Shown: positions 36,042-45,260 of the stretch, piece after piece
How the letters are laid out: each line of letters starts with the position of its first letter
Position numbering within the stretch: position 1 is the first letter of the stretch
Assembly (NCBI GenBank): GCA_900469475.1
Contig: UBXG01000019.1
Coordinates: 62,001 to 126,000 of the forward strand
Direction of reading: 5' to 3'
Length of the DNA stretch: 64,000 bases
DNA from: Hyphomicrobiales bacterium
GTDB lineage: Bacteria; Pseudomonadota; Alphaproteobacteria; Rhizobiales; Rhizobiaceae
Program-made: the position numbers and the translations under genes
Notes under the pieces: generated by a model
The model's database searches: none
Told to the model about the DNA's origin: nothing
Seen by the model: only the letters and a program-made list of their open reading frames with translations

Positions 36042-37892
36042 TCAGGCGTCGTTTTTACCCGGTGTCGATTCGTCGGAAGTAGCTTCATTCACGCGCTCGC
36101 GGCGCTTCTGCAGATAAGCCCGGATGCTCTTCAAAATATCATGGAGATTGATGAAGATCGGCATGATGACGGGCGGTTCCACCGCCTCGAGCGACATTCC
36201 GACGGATTGGATATGATCGTTCTCGTCGAGATCGCGGACGATGAGGATAATCTCGCCGAGGCGTACGCGATCCGCATAGTCGGCCTTGCCACCGAGGCGA
36301 TGGCGCATGAGCTCCGCTATGGTCAGCCCCTTCTCCTGTTCGCTCAGCAATCCTGGTCCATAGGCAGCGTCGAGATCGGCGGCGGGGCGCAGCGGCGATA
36401 TCGAGAAGGCACCGAAGAATTCGGCATCCTCGGGATCGACCGGCGCGCGGCTGGCGAAGATGCGGTCGAGAAGGCGCGAATAATTGGGAGAGACGAAAAG
36501 ATAGACGATATCGTTTTCGCGCAGGCGGCCGGCATATTGATAGCGCATGGACTTGCCGTCGCGAACGATGAGCGACGGCGTCGCCCAACGCGGAATGCGT
36601 TCGCCGCGCAGGACCGGGCTGTCCTTCACGACGCGATAGGAGAGGAGTTCGTGGTTGACCGTGCCCGGCAGGTCGACTTCGACCTTGTCGATCGCACCCA
36701 TGCGTGGGGGAACGATGAGGCCAAGCCGGCGCGCCATCGGCTTGATGGTCCAGCCCTGTACGAGCAGCGACACCAGCACGACGATGAAGGCAACGTTAAA
36801 ATAGGTCTGGCCCGCCTGCAGGCCGCCGAGGATCGGCATGATCGCCAGAAGAATGGAGACGGCGCCGCGCAGACCGACCCAGGCGACGAAGCCGGTTTCC
36901 CGCTGCGTATAGTCGAAGGGCAGCACGCACAGCCACACGGCGATCGGCCGGGCAACGAAGATCAGGAACAGCGCCAGTGCCACGGCCGGGATGGCGATTG
37001 CCGGAAATTCCGATGGGGTGGCGAGCAGGCCGAGCACGAGGAACATGATGATCTGCGCCAGCCAGGTCATGCCATCCTGGAAACGCTTGATCGAGGCGGA
37101 GGCTGGCAGCTTGCGATTGCCGGCATAGATGCCTGCGACATAAACGGCCAGGAAGCCGCTGCCGCCGACGGCACCGGTAAACGAGAAGACGAGGAGCGCC
37201 AGCGCCAGTACGAAGATGGGCGTCAGGCCGCGATCCGTCTCCAGGCGGCTGACGATGAGGACGATCATCATGCCGCCGAGCAGGCCAAGAATGACGCCCA
37301 GCCCCATCTGCTGGACAAATGTCGCGAGCATGGCGAGGTTGATGCCGGCATAGCCTTCGCCGCTTGCCAGGAGCTCGACCAAGGCGAGTGTCAGGAAGAT
37401 TGCCATCGGATCGTTGGTGCCGGATTCGACTTCCAGCGTCGAGCGCACCTTGTCACGGATATTGATGCCGCCGATGCGCAGAAGGAAGAAGACGGCGGCC
37501 GCATCCGTCGAGGCGACGATGGAGCCCAGCAGCAGGCCCTGCAGCCAGGTGAAGCCGAGCAGCCAGGTGGCGGCGAGGCCGAACAATGCGGCGGTTACGA
37601 TGACGCCAACAGAGGCGATGGTCAGCGCCGGCGCTGCGGCGAGCTTGAAGGCCTGGATCGGCGTGCCGTAGCCGGAGTCGAAAAGAATGATGGCAAGCGC
37701 CAGAGAGCCGAGGATATAGGCGAGATAATTGTTGGAGAATTCGATGCCGAGCCCGTCGGTCCCGGCGGCAAGGCCGATCATGAGGAAGAGCAGCAGCAAA
37801 GGCGCGCCGAAACGGAAGGCGAGGAGGCTGGAGAAGGCTGCAATGAGTATGAGAACCGTGCTGATCAGCACGATAATGTAAAATGCCTCCAC
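36042..37892 (-). CDS. Potassium/proton antiporter (CPA1, NhaP2/CvrA type)
   Basis: A 616-residue antiporter. Twelve or so membrane segments occupy about residues 5-395, with the CPA-type motif SIVASTDAAAVFFLL and, in the sixth helix region, ESGTNDPMAIFLTL. A cytoplasmic TrkA-C/CorC-like regulatory tail follows (about 410-600), in which VVKDSPVLRG and VLPGDRL-type segments appear. The family exchanges K+ or Na+ for protons and adjusts volume and pH. It is transcribed toward pgk. Confidence 0.9.
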   Translation of the reverse strand: MEAFYIIVLISTVLILIAAFSSLLAFRFGAPLLLLFLMIGLAAGTDGLGIEFSNNYLAYILGSLALAIILFDSGYGTPIQAFKLAAAPALTIASVGVIVTAALFGLAATWLLGFTWLQGLLLGSIVASTDAAAVFFLLRIGGINIRDKVRSTLEVESGTNDPMAIFLTLALVELLASGEGYAGINLAMLATFVQQMGLGVILGLLGGMMIVLIVSRLETDRGLTPIFVLALALLVFSFTGAVGGSGFLAVYVAGIYAGNRKLPASASIKRFQDGMTWLAQIIMFLVLGLLATPSEFPAIAIPAVALALFLIFVARPIAVWLCVLPFDYTQRETGFVAWVGLRGAVSILLAIMPILGGLQAGQTYFNVAFIVVLVSLLVQGWTIKPMARRLGLIVPPRMGAIDKVEVDLPGTVNHELLSYRVVKDSPVLRGERIPRWATPSLIVRDGKSMRYQYAGRLRENDIVYLFVSPNYSRLLDRIFASRAPVDPEDAEFFGAFSISPLRPAADLDAAYGPGLLSEQEKGLTIAELMRHRLGGKADYADRVRLGEIILIVRDLDENDHIQSVGMSLEAVEPPVIMPIFINLHDILKSIRAYLQKRRERVNEATSDESTPGKNDA

Positions 37893-38206
37893 CTTTTCCC
37901 CTTTCCGTGCGCCGCTGCTGGGGCTAAAGCCCCGAATGCCGGAAACCCCCAGTGTCCATCATGCCGCCGCGCCTGGCAAATTGGCAAACACGGAAATCGT
38001 TCGGAGCAGAGTTCAGACAATGAAACTCTTTCCGACGACTGCATCGTCATGGTGTGATGCGCCTTGCCAGAACGGCAAAGCGGCGTGAAATAGCCTGGAA
38101 GGCGTCCTGATTCAAAATTTACTGGTAAATCTGGACCATAGCAGGGCAGGGGGATGAAAAATCGAAATGTTTTTAAGAGGATGCACGAGCGCACATTAGC
38201 AGGCGC
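37893..38206. other. Intergenic region upstream of the antiporter
   Basis: This 314-base region should hold the antiporter promoter. GGGGCT-AA-AGCCCC (37919-37932) is a short hairpin in the leader. No gene is evident; the open frames here overlap the antiporter start and lack similarity to known families. Confidence 0.5.
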
Positions 38207-38791
38207 TCAGACGGCGACGCGCCTGAAATAGATCGGATAATCGATTACCAGCCCATCTTCGTCGACCGGAAGATCGACGGTGAAATCCCTGTCTTCGGCG
38301 GCATAGCGATAAAGTTTCCCCGGCGCGATGCAGGTGTAATGTTGTCCGTCGCGCACCGGCTCAAAGGTGTCGAACGGTATATAGAGCATGGAGAGTTTGG
38401 CGGTTCCGTCTTGCGGTGTCATCTCCAGCCGGCGGATCGGCAGGCTGTTGGTGAAGGGCGAACCGTAGAGATCGATATCGACGCAGCCATCGAACTGCGG
38501 CAGGGCCACGCCATCCTCGGTACGCCAATGTCCCTTGCCGTCAGAGATCAGCGCGAGACGGCGTCCGTCGGTGGTTTCGACTGAGAAGGAAAGAACGGCC
38601 CAGCCGGCGGAGCAATCGATACGATAAGAGACACCATAGGGCGTGCCGCCGCGGCTACCAATAATAATGCCGGCGGCGCGGATAACCGCAGCGCCGGCAT
38701 TGTCGATAGGAGAGATCGTCAGGTGCTCCAGCCCGTCTCCTTCCAAGGGACGCCAGCGGACTGTCGTCGGAAGGAGCGGGCGGAAGGTCAT
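38207..38791 (-). CDS. Putative glycolipid-binding domain protein
   Basis: A 194-residue protein, MTFRPLLPTTVRWRPLEGDGLEHLTISP, with YGVSYRIDCSAGWAV, DGCVDIDLYGSPFTNSLPIRRL and DGLVIDYPIYFRR. This pattern is that of the putative glycolipid-binding family (PF06475), of unknown cellular role. The start at 38791 is 3 bases after the gap stop, so it is cotranscribed with gap; the longer frame overlaps gap. Confidence 0.85.
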   Translation of the reverse strand: MTFRPLLPTTVRWRPLEGDGLEHLTISPIDNAGAAVIRAAGIIIGSRGGTPYGVSYRIDCSAGWAVLSFSVETTDGRRLALISDGKGHWRTEDGVALPQFDGCVDIDLYGSPFTNSLPIRRLEMTPQDGTAKLSMLYIPFDTFEPVRDGQHYTCIAPGKLYRYAAEDRDFTVDLPVDEDGLVIDYPIYFRRVAV

Positions 38792-38793
38792 GA

Positions 38794-39804
38794 TCAGATC
38801 AGCTTTGCGAAGGCAACGGCCGTGTCCGACATGCGGCTGGAGAAGCCCCACTCGTTATCGTACCAGGACAGGACGCGCACGAAGTTGCCTTCCATGACCT
38901 TGGTCTGGTCGGTCGCGAAGATCGACGAGTGGCTGTCATGGTTGAAGTCGCGGGAGACTAGCGGCTCATCGGTGTAGCCGAGGATGCCCTTCAGCTTGCC
39001 GTTCGATGCAGCCTTGATGGCTTCGTTGATTTCGCCGACCGTCGTTGCCTTCTTGGACACGAACTTGAAGTCGACGACCGAGACGTTCGGCGTGGGAACG
39101 CGGATCGACGTGCCGTCGAGCTTGCCCTTGAGGTGCGGCAGAACGAGACCGACAGCCTTTGCGGCGCCCGTCGAGGTCGGGATCATGGACAGGGCTGCGG
39201 CGCGGGCGCGGTACAGGTCCTTGTGCATGGTGTCGAGCGTCGGCTGGTCACCGGTGTAGGAGTGGATTGTGGTCATGAAGCCGTGATCGATGCCGACGGC
39301 GTCGTCGAGAACCTTGACCACCGGCACCAGGCAGTTCGTGGTGCAGGATGCGTTGGAGATGACCAGGTGCTCCTTGGTGAGCTGGTCATGGTTGACGCCG
39401 AAAACCACGGTCAGGTCGGCACCGTCGGCAGGAGCCGAAACGATGACGCGCTTGGCGCCGGCCGTCAGGTGAGCGGCAGCCTTGTCGCGGGCGGTGAAGA
39501 TGCCCGTGCATTCCATGGCGATGTCGACGCCGAGATCGCGGTGCGGCAGGGTTGCGGGGTCCTTGATCGCCGTGACCTTGATCGGCTTGCCGCCGCCCAC
39601 GATGATCGAGTCGCCTTCGACCTTCACTTCGGCGGGGAACCTGCCGTGGATGGAATCGTAACGCAGCAGGTGAGCATTGGTCTCGACCGGGCCGAGGTCG
39701 TTGATGGCAACGACTTCGATGTCGGTACGGCCGGATTCGACGATTGCACGCAGGACGTTACGGCCGATGCGGCCAAAGCCGTTGATGGCTACTTTTACAG
39801 TCAT
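38794..39804 (-). CDS. gap: Glyceraldehyde-3-phosphate dehydrogenase, type I
   Basis: Oxidises glyceraldehyde-3-phosphate to 1,3-bisphosphoglycerate with NAD. The start [18 protein letters not shown] at 39804 gives 336 residues. The catalytic cysteine lies in [12 protein letters not shown], the phosphate-binding segment is [12 protein letters not shown], and [12 protein letters not shown] is at the C-terminus. It is downstream of tkt (63 bases) and upstream of the PF06475 gene in one direction. Confidence 0.97.
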   Translation of the reverse strand: MTVKVAINGFGRIGRNVLRAIVESGRTDIEVVAINDLGPVETNAHLLRYDSIHGRFPAEVKVEGDSIIVGGGKPIKVTAIKDPATLPHRDLGVDIAMECTGIFTARDKAAAHLTAGAKRVIVSAPADGADLTVVFGVNHDQLTKEHLVISNASCTTNCLVPVVKVLDDAVGIDHGFMTTIHSYTGDQPTLDTMHKDLYRARAAALSMIPTSTGAAKAVGLVLPHLKGKLDGTSIRVPTPNVSVVDFKFVSKKATTVGEINEAIKAASNGKLKGILGYTDEPLVSRDFNHDSHSSIFATDQTKVMEGNFVRVLSWYDNEWGFSSRMSDTAVAFAKLI

Positions 39805-39867
39805 GAATGTCACTCCCTTTCATTCAGGGTGTTTATCTATTGGATTTGAGAGCGCTTGTCAGCGCCC

Positions 39868-41850
39868 TCAGGAAAGCTTTGCCTCAGCGGCGGCGACAAC
39901 AGCCTCGGTGGTGATGCCGAAGTGCTTGTAGACGTCCTTGTATGGAGCCGAAGCGCCAAAGCTCTTCATGCCGATAAAGGCGCCTTCCGGTCCAATGAAC
40001 GCATCCCAGCCTTCGCGAACGCCGGCTTCGACGGCAACCTTGACCGGCGAGTTGCCGATGACTTCCTTGCGGTAGGCGTCCGGCTGCTCGAAGAAGAGCT
40101 CGGTGCAGGGAACCGAAACGACGCGCGTAGAGACGCCCTTGCCTTCAAGAACGGTGCGGGCGGCAACGGCGAGTTCGACTTCGGAGCCCGAAGCGAAGAT
40201 CGTCACCTTGGCATCGGCATTGCCGGCCAGCGTGTAGGCGCCGAGTTCGCAGAGGTTCTTCTCGCTGTACTCGGTACGGGCGGCCAGCAGGTTCTGACGG
40301 GTCAGAGCAAGGCCGGACGGACGGTTGGTCGTCTTGATGGCGATTTGCCAGCATTCGGCCGTTTCCGTTGCGTCCGCCGGGCGGAAGAGCTGGAAGTTCG
40401 GGATAGCACGCAGGCTGGCGACCTGCTCGACCGGCTGGTGGGTCGGGCCGTCTTCGCCGACGCCGATGGAATCATGCGTCAGGACGTGGATGGCGCGGAT
40501 GCCCATCAGAGCGGCGAGGCGGAGCGGCGGACGGCAATAATCCGAGAAGATCAGGAAGCCGCCGCTATAGGGGATGAGACCGCCGTGGAGCGCGATGCCG
40601 TTCATGGCAGCAGCCATGCCGTGTTCGCGGATACCCCAGTGCATGTAGCGGCCGGAGAAATCGGTCGGGGTGATCGACTTCATCTGGCTGGTCTTGGTAT
40701 TGTTCGACGGCGTCAGGTCGGCGGAGCCGCCGAGCGTTTCCGGAATGAAGCCGTTGATGATTTCCAGCGCATCTTCCGATGCCTTTCGGGTTGCGAGTGT
40801 CGGCTTGGTTTCCGCGAGCTTCTTCTTGTAGTCGCTGATGGCGGCGTCGAAGCCGGCAGGCAGCTTATGATCGAAGCGGCGGGTGAACTCTGCCTTCTTG
40901 GCCGGGTCGGCGGCAGCGAGGCGGCCCTCCCAGGCTTCGCGGGTGCCGACGGAACGTTCGCCGGCAGCGCGCCATTCGCCGAGGATGTCGTTCGGAATGA
41001 CGAAGGGCTCGTAGGGCCAGTTGAGCGCAACGCGGGTCGCGGCGATTTCCTCGGCGCCGAGCGGCGAGCCGTGGACCTTGTGGGTGCCCTGCTTGTTCGG
41101 AGCGCCGAAGCCGATGATCGTCTTGCAGGCGATCAGCGTCGGGCGGTCGGACTTGTGAGCGGCTTCGATGGCGGCGCTGATGGCGGCCTGGTCGTGGCCG
41201 TCGACTTCGATCGTATTCCAGTGAACGGCCTTGAAGCGCATGATCTGGTCGGTCGAGTCCGAAAGCGAGACGGCGCCGTCGATGGTGATGGAGTTGTTGT
41301 CCCAGAACAGGATCAGCTTGTTGAGCTTAAGGTGGCCGGCCAGCGCGATCGCTTCATGGCTGATACCTTCCATCAGGCAGCCGTCGCCGCACATGGCGTA
41401 GGTGTAGTGATCCTGAAGCTCGGCGCCGAACTCTTCGCGCAGCTTACGCTCGGCGATCGCCATGCCGACAGCGTTGGCAATGCCCTGGCCGAGCGGGCCG
41501 GTGGTGGTTTCGATGCCGGTGGCGTGACCATATTCCGGATGGCCGGCGGTCTTGGAGCCGAGCTGGCGGAAGCGCTGGAGCTCATCGACCGTCATGTCCG
41601 GATAGCCGGTGAGGTAGAGAACCGAATAAAGCAGCATCGAGCCGTGGCCAGCCGACAGAACGAAACGGTCACGATCCGGCCAAAGCGGGTTCTTCGGGTC
41701 GAAGCGCAGATATTTGCTAAAGAGAACGGTGGCGACATCAGCCATCCCCATCGGCAAACCGGGGTGACCGGAATTGGCCTTCTCGACAGCATCCATGGCA
41801 AGGAAACGGATCGCATTTGCCATCCGGTCGTGTTGTTCGCGAGAGTTCAT
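39868..41850 (-). CDS. tkt: Transketolase
   Basis: Thiamine-diphosphate enzyme moving two-carbon units between sugar phosphates in the pentose phosphate pathway and, in some rhizobia, the Calvin cycle. Key motifs are [28 protein letters not shown], the ThDP motif GDGCLMEG to DNNSITIDG, and [18 protein letters not shown] in the pyrimidine-binding domain. The 660-residue length is normal. Its transcript likely continues into gap and the PF06475 gene. Confidence 0.97.
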   Translation of the reverse strand: MNSREQHDRMANAIRFLAMDAVEKANSGHPGLPMGMADVATVLFSKYLRFDPKNPLWPDRDRFVLSAGHGSMLLYSVLYLTGYPDMTVDELQRFRQLGSKTAGHPEYGHATGIETTTGPLGQGIANAVGMAIAERKLREEFGAELQDHYTYAMCGDGCLMEGISHEAIALAGHLKLNKLILFWDNNSITIDGAVSLSDSTDQIMRFKAVHWNTIEVDGHDQAAISAAIEAAHKSDRPTLIACKTIIGFGAPNKQGTHKVHGSPLGAEEIAATRVALNWPYEPFVIPNDILGEWRAAGERSVGTREAWEGRLAAADPAKKAEFTRRFDHKLPAGFDAAISDYKKKLAETKPTLATRKASEDALEIINGFIPETLGGSADLTPSNNTKTSQMKSITPTDFSGRYMHWGIREHGMAAAMNGIALHGGLIPYSGGFLIFSDYCRPPLRLAALMGIRAIHVLTHDSIGVGEDGPTHQPVEQVASLRAIPNFQLFRPADATETAECWQIAIKTTNRPSGLALTRQNLLAARTEYSEKNLCELGAYTLAGNADAKVTIFASGSEVELAVAARTVLEGKGVSTRVVSVPCTELFFEQPDAYRKEVIGNSPVKVAVEAGVREGWDAFIGPEGAFIGMKSFGASAPYKDVYKHFGITTEAVVAAAEAKLS

Positions 41851-42249
41851 GGGTTTTTCCGCAGTGTTCCGGGTTCGGGGGATGGCCGCACGCTTGGGAG
41901 GGAGGCCATCGGTTAAAGGCGGGTGAAGTGAGGCGCTCTTCCGAACGCCATTTCCAACGTCGCCTCAGGCGGTCGAGACATAGCAGTTAGGGCGAGCAAG
42001 TCAACAAATCGAGGGCTCAATCCGACTCCCTTGCGGCAATTTTTTAACATTTGCCCGTTCACTTTTACAAAAGACGACAATCATGCGACAAGGCCTGTGC
42101 AGACGGCAAAGGCGGCATTCATCCACAGAATAGGGGCCCTGCCACATGACAGCCTTTATTGACGTGCTGTTGCCGAGTTGAATATTGTTGCGAAATCAGA
42201 CAAGTGGCCGGATGTTTTGATTCGGGCCTTGCGCGGAGAAGCGAAGGGT
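41851..42249. other. Divergent promoter region of tkt and the DUF4164 gene
   Basis: This 399-base region contains the tkt leader with an inverted repeat GATGGCC (41881-41887) and GGCCATC (41904-41910). A more AT-rich stretch near 42025-42080 probably holds the promoters. No further gene is apparent. Confidence 0.5.
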
Positions 42250-42525
42250 ATGACACCTTCAGGCAAAACGGTGGACGCGGCGCTCGCCCAGTTGCGCCAG
42301 GCGCTTTCGACTTTGGAGAGTGCCGTCGACGGACGGTTCGAGCGGGAACGGGCGCAGAGCGATATAGAAGGCGAGGTCCGCAGGGTTCACGCCGACCGGT
42401 CGCGCCTTGCCCAGGAATTGGATCAGGCCGAGTTCCGGGCGAACCGGCTCGAAGAAGTCAATCGTGAAGTGTCGCGCCGGCTGGTTACGGCGATGGAAAC
42501 CATAAGAGCCGTGCTGGACCGCTGA
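42250..42525 (+). CDS. DUF4164 family coiled-coil protein
   Basis: A 91-residue helical protein: MTPSGKTVDAALAQLRQALS, then LESAVDGRFERERAQSDIEGEVRRVHADRSRLAQELDQAEFRANRLEEVNREVSRRL. Nearly the whole chain is coiled coil. The ATG at 42250 follows GAGAAGCGAAGGG; a TTG at 42178 would add 24 residues. DUF4164 proteins commonly precede zapA in Rhizobiales, which suggests a division-related function (inference). Confidence 0.85.
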   Translation: MTPSGKTVDAALAQLRQALSTLESAVDGRFERERAQSDIEGEVRRVHADRSRLAQELDQAEFRANRLEEVNREVSRRLVTAMETIRAVLDR

Positions 42526-42572
42526 TCCCTCGGGAGGCAGCCGTGCCGGAGCGGCAGTGATCGGAAAGTCGA

Positions 42573-42950
42573 ATGGCGCAAGTAACGGTAACGATCGACG
42601 GCAAAGCCTACCGGATGGCCTGCGAAGAGGGGCAGGAAGACCATCTGACGGATCTTGCCAATCGCTTCGACCGCTATGTCCTGCATTTGAAGAGCCAGTT
42701 CGGCGAAATCGGCGATCTCAGGCTGACTGTCATGGCCGGGATCATGATCATGGACGAGGTATCGGAATTGACGCGACGGGTCTCCGCGCTGGAAGCCGAA
42801 CTGGAGTCCCTGACCAGCAATCGTGATACGACGCTCGCTGCCAATGCCCGCGCGGAGGAAACTCTCGCCAGTGTGATCGACGAGGTGACGACACGCATCC
42901 ACGGCATCACCGAGAAGCTCCTGGAGCGGCCGGGCATCGAGCAGGTCTAA
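42573..42950 (+). CDS. zapA: Cell division protein ZapA
   Basis: A 125-residue ZapA: MAQVTVTIDGKAYRMACEEG, HLTDLANRFDRYVLHLKSQFGEIGDLRLTVMAGIMIMDEVSELTRRV, then a coiled-coil tail. ZapA binds and bundles FtsZ filaments at the midcell ring. It lies 47 bases after the DUF4164 gene. A structured RNA follows, as for ssrS downstream of zapA in many proteobacteria. Confidence 0.93.
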   Translation: MAQVTVTIDGKAYRMACEEGQEDHLTDLANRFDRYVLHLKSQFGEIGDLRLTVMAGIMIMDEVSELTRRVSALEAELESLTSNRDTTLAANARAEETLASVIDEVTTRIHGITEKLLERPGIEQV

Positions 42951-43002
42951 AGCGCATCGCGAGCTTTCAGCCTCGCTTCTCTCGCTTTAGATTCGATTTT
43001 AC

Positions 43003-43043
43003 GCATGTCGCGCAAAACCGCTGCTCACTTTTGCGCGATATGC
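43003..43043 (+). repeat. Intergenic palindromic repeat, copy 3
   Basis: GCATGTCGCGCAAAA (43003-43017) and TTTTGCGCGATATGC (43029-43043) form a 15-bp stem with one G-T pair. The loop core (43014-43032) matches copy 1 at 18 of 19 bases. It could also terminate the zapA transcript, although no T-run follows. Confidence 0.75.
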
Positions 43044-43112
43044 TTTGAGTTATTTCTGCGGATGCCCGATGCGGCCCTCTGGTGCAGCGGCACAATTCGC
43101 TCTATATAGTTC

Positions 43113-43272
43113 AGGCGGTCTGCGCTTCCCGACAGGAACCACAATCCCTGGGGCCATACTCGATCCAAAGGGAGCTGTCCCTGACTAGGCCCGTGGGCCT
43201 GGACACACGGTGCCCACCTACGTTTGTAGGCACCCAGGATCGTAAACATCCATCGGTCGTCGTGGATCGCTC
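43113..43272 (+). ncRNA. ssrS: Candidate 6S RNA
   Basis: The stretch after zapA has no credible gene but strong nested pairing. ATCCCTGGGG (43144-43153) pairs with CACCCAGGAT (43231-43240) with one bulge. Inside, TGTCC/GGACA (43176-43180, 43201-43205) extends AGGCC/GGCCT (43187-43200). A 3'-side hairpin CCTAC-GTTT-GTAGG lies at 43217-43230. CTATAT at 43102-43107 would serve as a -10 box, giving a start near 43113. A rod with open internal loops downstream of zapA is the usual setting for ssrS. Both ends are estimates, and the family was not confirmed by alignment. Confidence 0.6.
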
Positions 43273-43578
43273 TTCAATTTTCTGGACGATTGCCAAGGAA
43301 AGCGCCGCGCAGTTCTATCGCCGCGCTGGCAACTTTCGTCCGCAGATAGGCACCGCGTTCAAGTTCGGTGCGAATGCTTGCGCTGCGCAGCAGCGGCAGA
43401 TCTTGGTGAGCAATCAAGCCCACCAGGCGCGCGACCGCCCTTTAGTCGCGCCCCGCTTCGAAGGTTCCTCAGCGGCTCAGCTCGATCCATCTGGTTGAAA
43501 TCGTCACGCATTTGCGGGCGGGCGTTCAAAACAGCTGAGGACGCCATCGCCGCTGCCGGCTGGCGATGGCTCTGGAGA
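43273..43578. other. Gene-poor stretch with a possible gene remnant
   Basis: Between the RNA and the SDR gene no complete gene is evident. On the minus strand a 55-codon frame ending at 43274 reads plausibly as a protein C-terminus (VARLVGLIAHQDLPLLRSAS and ERGAYLRTKVASAAIELRGA), but it has no good start and a stop just upstream. It may be the remnant of a gene. Confidence 0.35.
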
Positions 43579-44295
43579 TTATTGACCGAGGCGGATGCCG
43601 CCGTCACAAATCAGCGTGTGGCCGCTCGTAAAGCCGTTGCCGATCAGGAAGGCGATGGCTTCGGCTATTTCTTTGGGCTGGCCGACACGACCGACGGGTG
43701 TGCGCGCTGCGAAGCCGGCAAACGTCGGCTCTTTCTGATCTGCGCTCAGGAAGTCCCACCAGGGGGTGTCGACAACTCCCGGTGAAACGCAGTTCACCCG
43801 GATCGGCTTGAGCTCGACGGCGAGAATCGGCGCCAAGGCGGCAATGGCGGCATTGATGGCTCCGAGCCCTGCGGTTCCGGGCATCGCCGCCTGTGCCGAT
43901 ACGGCGGAGACGAAGGTGATGCTGCCTTGCTTCGACAGATAGGGTAGGCAGGCCTGGGCACAGGCGAAATGCGCCATCGTCTTCTGCTCGAAACCTTTCC
44001 TGACGTCGGCAAGATCGACCGTGGCGAAAGGTCCGGCGCCATTGCCGCCGCCCAATGCCAGGACGAGATGATCGAGAGGGCCGATTGCCTCAAAGGCTTC
44101 CGCAAGGCCCGAAAGGTCGGCGGCGTCAATGGCGACGGCAGTGAAATCGCCGTTCAGGCTTTGTGCGGCGTCCTGGAGTTTCGCCTTATCGCGGCCAGTG
44201 ATCGTGACGCGATAGCCTTTTTCGAGAAGATGGGCGGCAGTCGCAAGACCGATACCGGAGGAGCCGCCGACAATAGCTACGTGTTGAGACGACAT
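43579..44295 (-). CDS. SDR family oxidoreductase lacking the catalytic Tyr/Lys
   Basis: A 238-residue short-chain dehydrogenase fold. The NAD(P)-binding motif is VAIVGGSSGIGLATAAHL. The expected YxxxK active site is replaced: in the aligned segment PGTAGLGAINAAIAAL the tyrosine is leucine and the lysine is asparagine, while the preceding serine region (FVSAVSAQ) and the C-terminal CDGG are kept. It may bind cofactor without classical catalysis or use other residues. It lies 45 bases downstream of the second SDR gene on the same strand. Confidence 0.85.
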   Translation of the reverse strand: MSSQHVAIVGGSSGIGLATAAHLLEKGYRVTITGRDKAKLQDAAQSLNGDFTAVAIDAADLSGLAEAFEAIGPLDHLVLALGGGNGAGPFATVDLADVRKGFEQKTMAHFACAQACLPYLSKQGSITFVSAVSAQAAMPGTAGLGAINAAIAALAPILAVELKPIRVNCVSPGVVDTPWWDFLSADQKEPTFAGFAARTPVGRVGQPKEIAEAIAFLIGNGFTSGHTLICDGGIRLGQ

Positions 44296-44340
44296 GGATG
44301 TCTCCTTTCTAGAGGCTGGGGAGGGGCAAGGAATGAGGTC

Positions 44341-45159
44341 TCAGACCAGGCCGGTAAGGCTTTGGCTGAGTGTTCGCAGGTTGCTGCGCGCAGTTGCGTC
44401 ATAGGCTTGAGCAGAGGCGCGCGATGGGCGCAGTCCGTCGTAATAGAGGCCGGTGTGTCCTTCCAGAGCGGTGCCGGCGGCCAGATTGAGGATGGCATCG
44501 GCCCCTTGCTCGACTGTGCTTAGCGGCGCAACGCCTGCCTGGCGCACCATGGTCGTGTCCATATAGGTCGCCGGGTGCAGGCAGTTGGCGGTGACGCCGG
44601 AGCTGGCAAGCTCTTCGGCGAGATCGAAGGTGAACATGATCTGCGCCAGCTTGCTCTGGCAATAGGCGCGCACGCCGCTATAGCCGCGCGTCAACATGAC
44701 ATCGGAGAAGTCGATGGCCTGCTGGCCGACGGAAGATACATTGACGATGCGGGCGGGAGTGCTTGCCTTCAACAGAGGCAGGAGCCGGCGCGTCAGCAGG
44801 AAGCCGGCAAGATAATTCACCGCGAAGCGCAGCTCGTATCCGTCTCGGCTTACCTGGCGCCCTGTGCCGCCGCCACTGGTGCCGATGCCGGCATTGTTGA
44901 TCAGAACATCGAGGCGATCGTAGTCGCGCTCGATGGCGTCGGCCAGAGTGCGGACCTCTTCCAGTGAGGAAAGGTCGGCGAGGTAATAGGTCGCTTTGCC
45001 GCTCTTGTCCTGAATGCTGGAGACCAGTTCTTCCGCACGGGTCTTGTCACGGCCGTGAACGATCAGCCTAGCACCTGCCGCTGCCAGTCGTTCCGCAACC
45101 CTGCGCCCGACACCATCCGTCGAGCCTGTAATCAGAACCGTCTTGCCGCTCATATCCAT
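44341..45159 (-). CDS. SDR family oxidoreductase
   Basis: A 272-residue classical short-chain dehydrogenase close to retinol dehydrogenase-like SDRs. The motifs are TVLITGSTDGVGRRVAERLA, VLINNAGIG, NVSSVGQQ and the catalytic pair in YCQSKLAQIMF (Tyr and Lys present). Starts MDMSGK. It is divergent from the MmyB-type regulator, which probably controls it. An SDR partner with a degenerate site follows. Confidence 0.9.
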   Translation of the reverse strand: MDMSGKTVLITGSTDGVGRRVAERLAAAGARLIVHGRDKTRAEELVSSIQDKSGKATYYLADLSSLEEVRTLADAIERDYDRLDVLINNAGIGTSGGGTGRQVSRDGYELRFAVNYLAGFLLTRRLLPLLKASTPARIVNVSSVGQQAIDFSDVMLTRGYSGVRAYCQSKLAQIMFTFDLAEELASSGVTANCLHPATYMDTTMVRQAGVAPLSTVEQGADAILNLAAGTALEGHTGLYYDGLRPSRASAQAYDATARSNLRTLSQSLTGLV

Positions 45160-45260
45160 AGCAACCGCCTTCTCGTTGTCTGCATGATGATATTTGGCAG
45201 CTTACAGACGCGGCAAACAGTTCTGACTTTATCCTAGTATTGATCCTGCTATGATAGGGC

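Noticed and set aside
34482-38057. 1191-codon open frame on the plus strand
   Set aside because: It runs antisense through pgk and the antiporter, whose family motifs are unmistakable on the other strand. Its translation is rich in Arg, Gly, Asp and His without recognisable domains, as expected of high-GC antisense frames.
39856-41916. 686-codon open frame opposite transketolase
   Set aside because: It is a mirror frame of tkt with no domain similarity.
43082-43498. 138-codon plus-strand frame after zapA
   Set aside because: It starts upstream of and overlaps the structured RNA candidate and reads like non-coding sequence.
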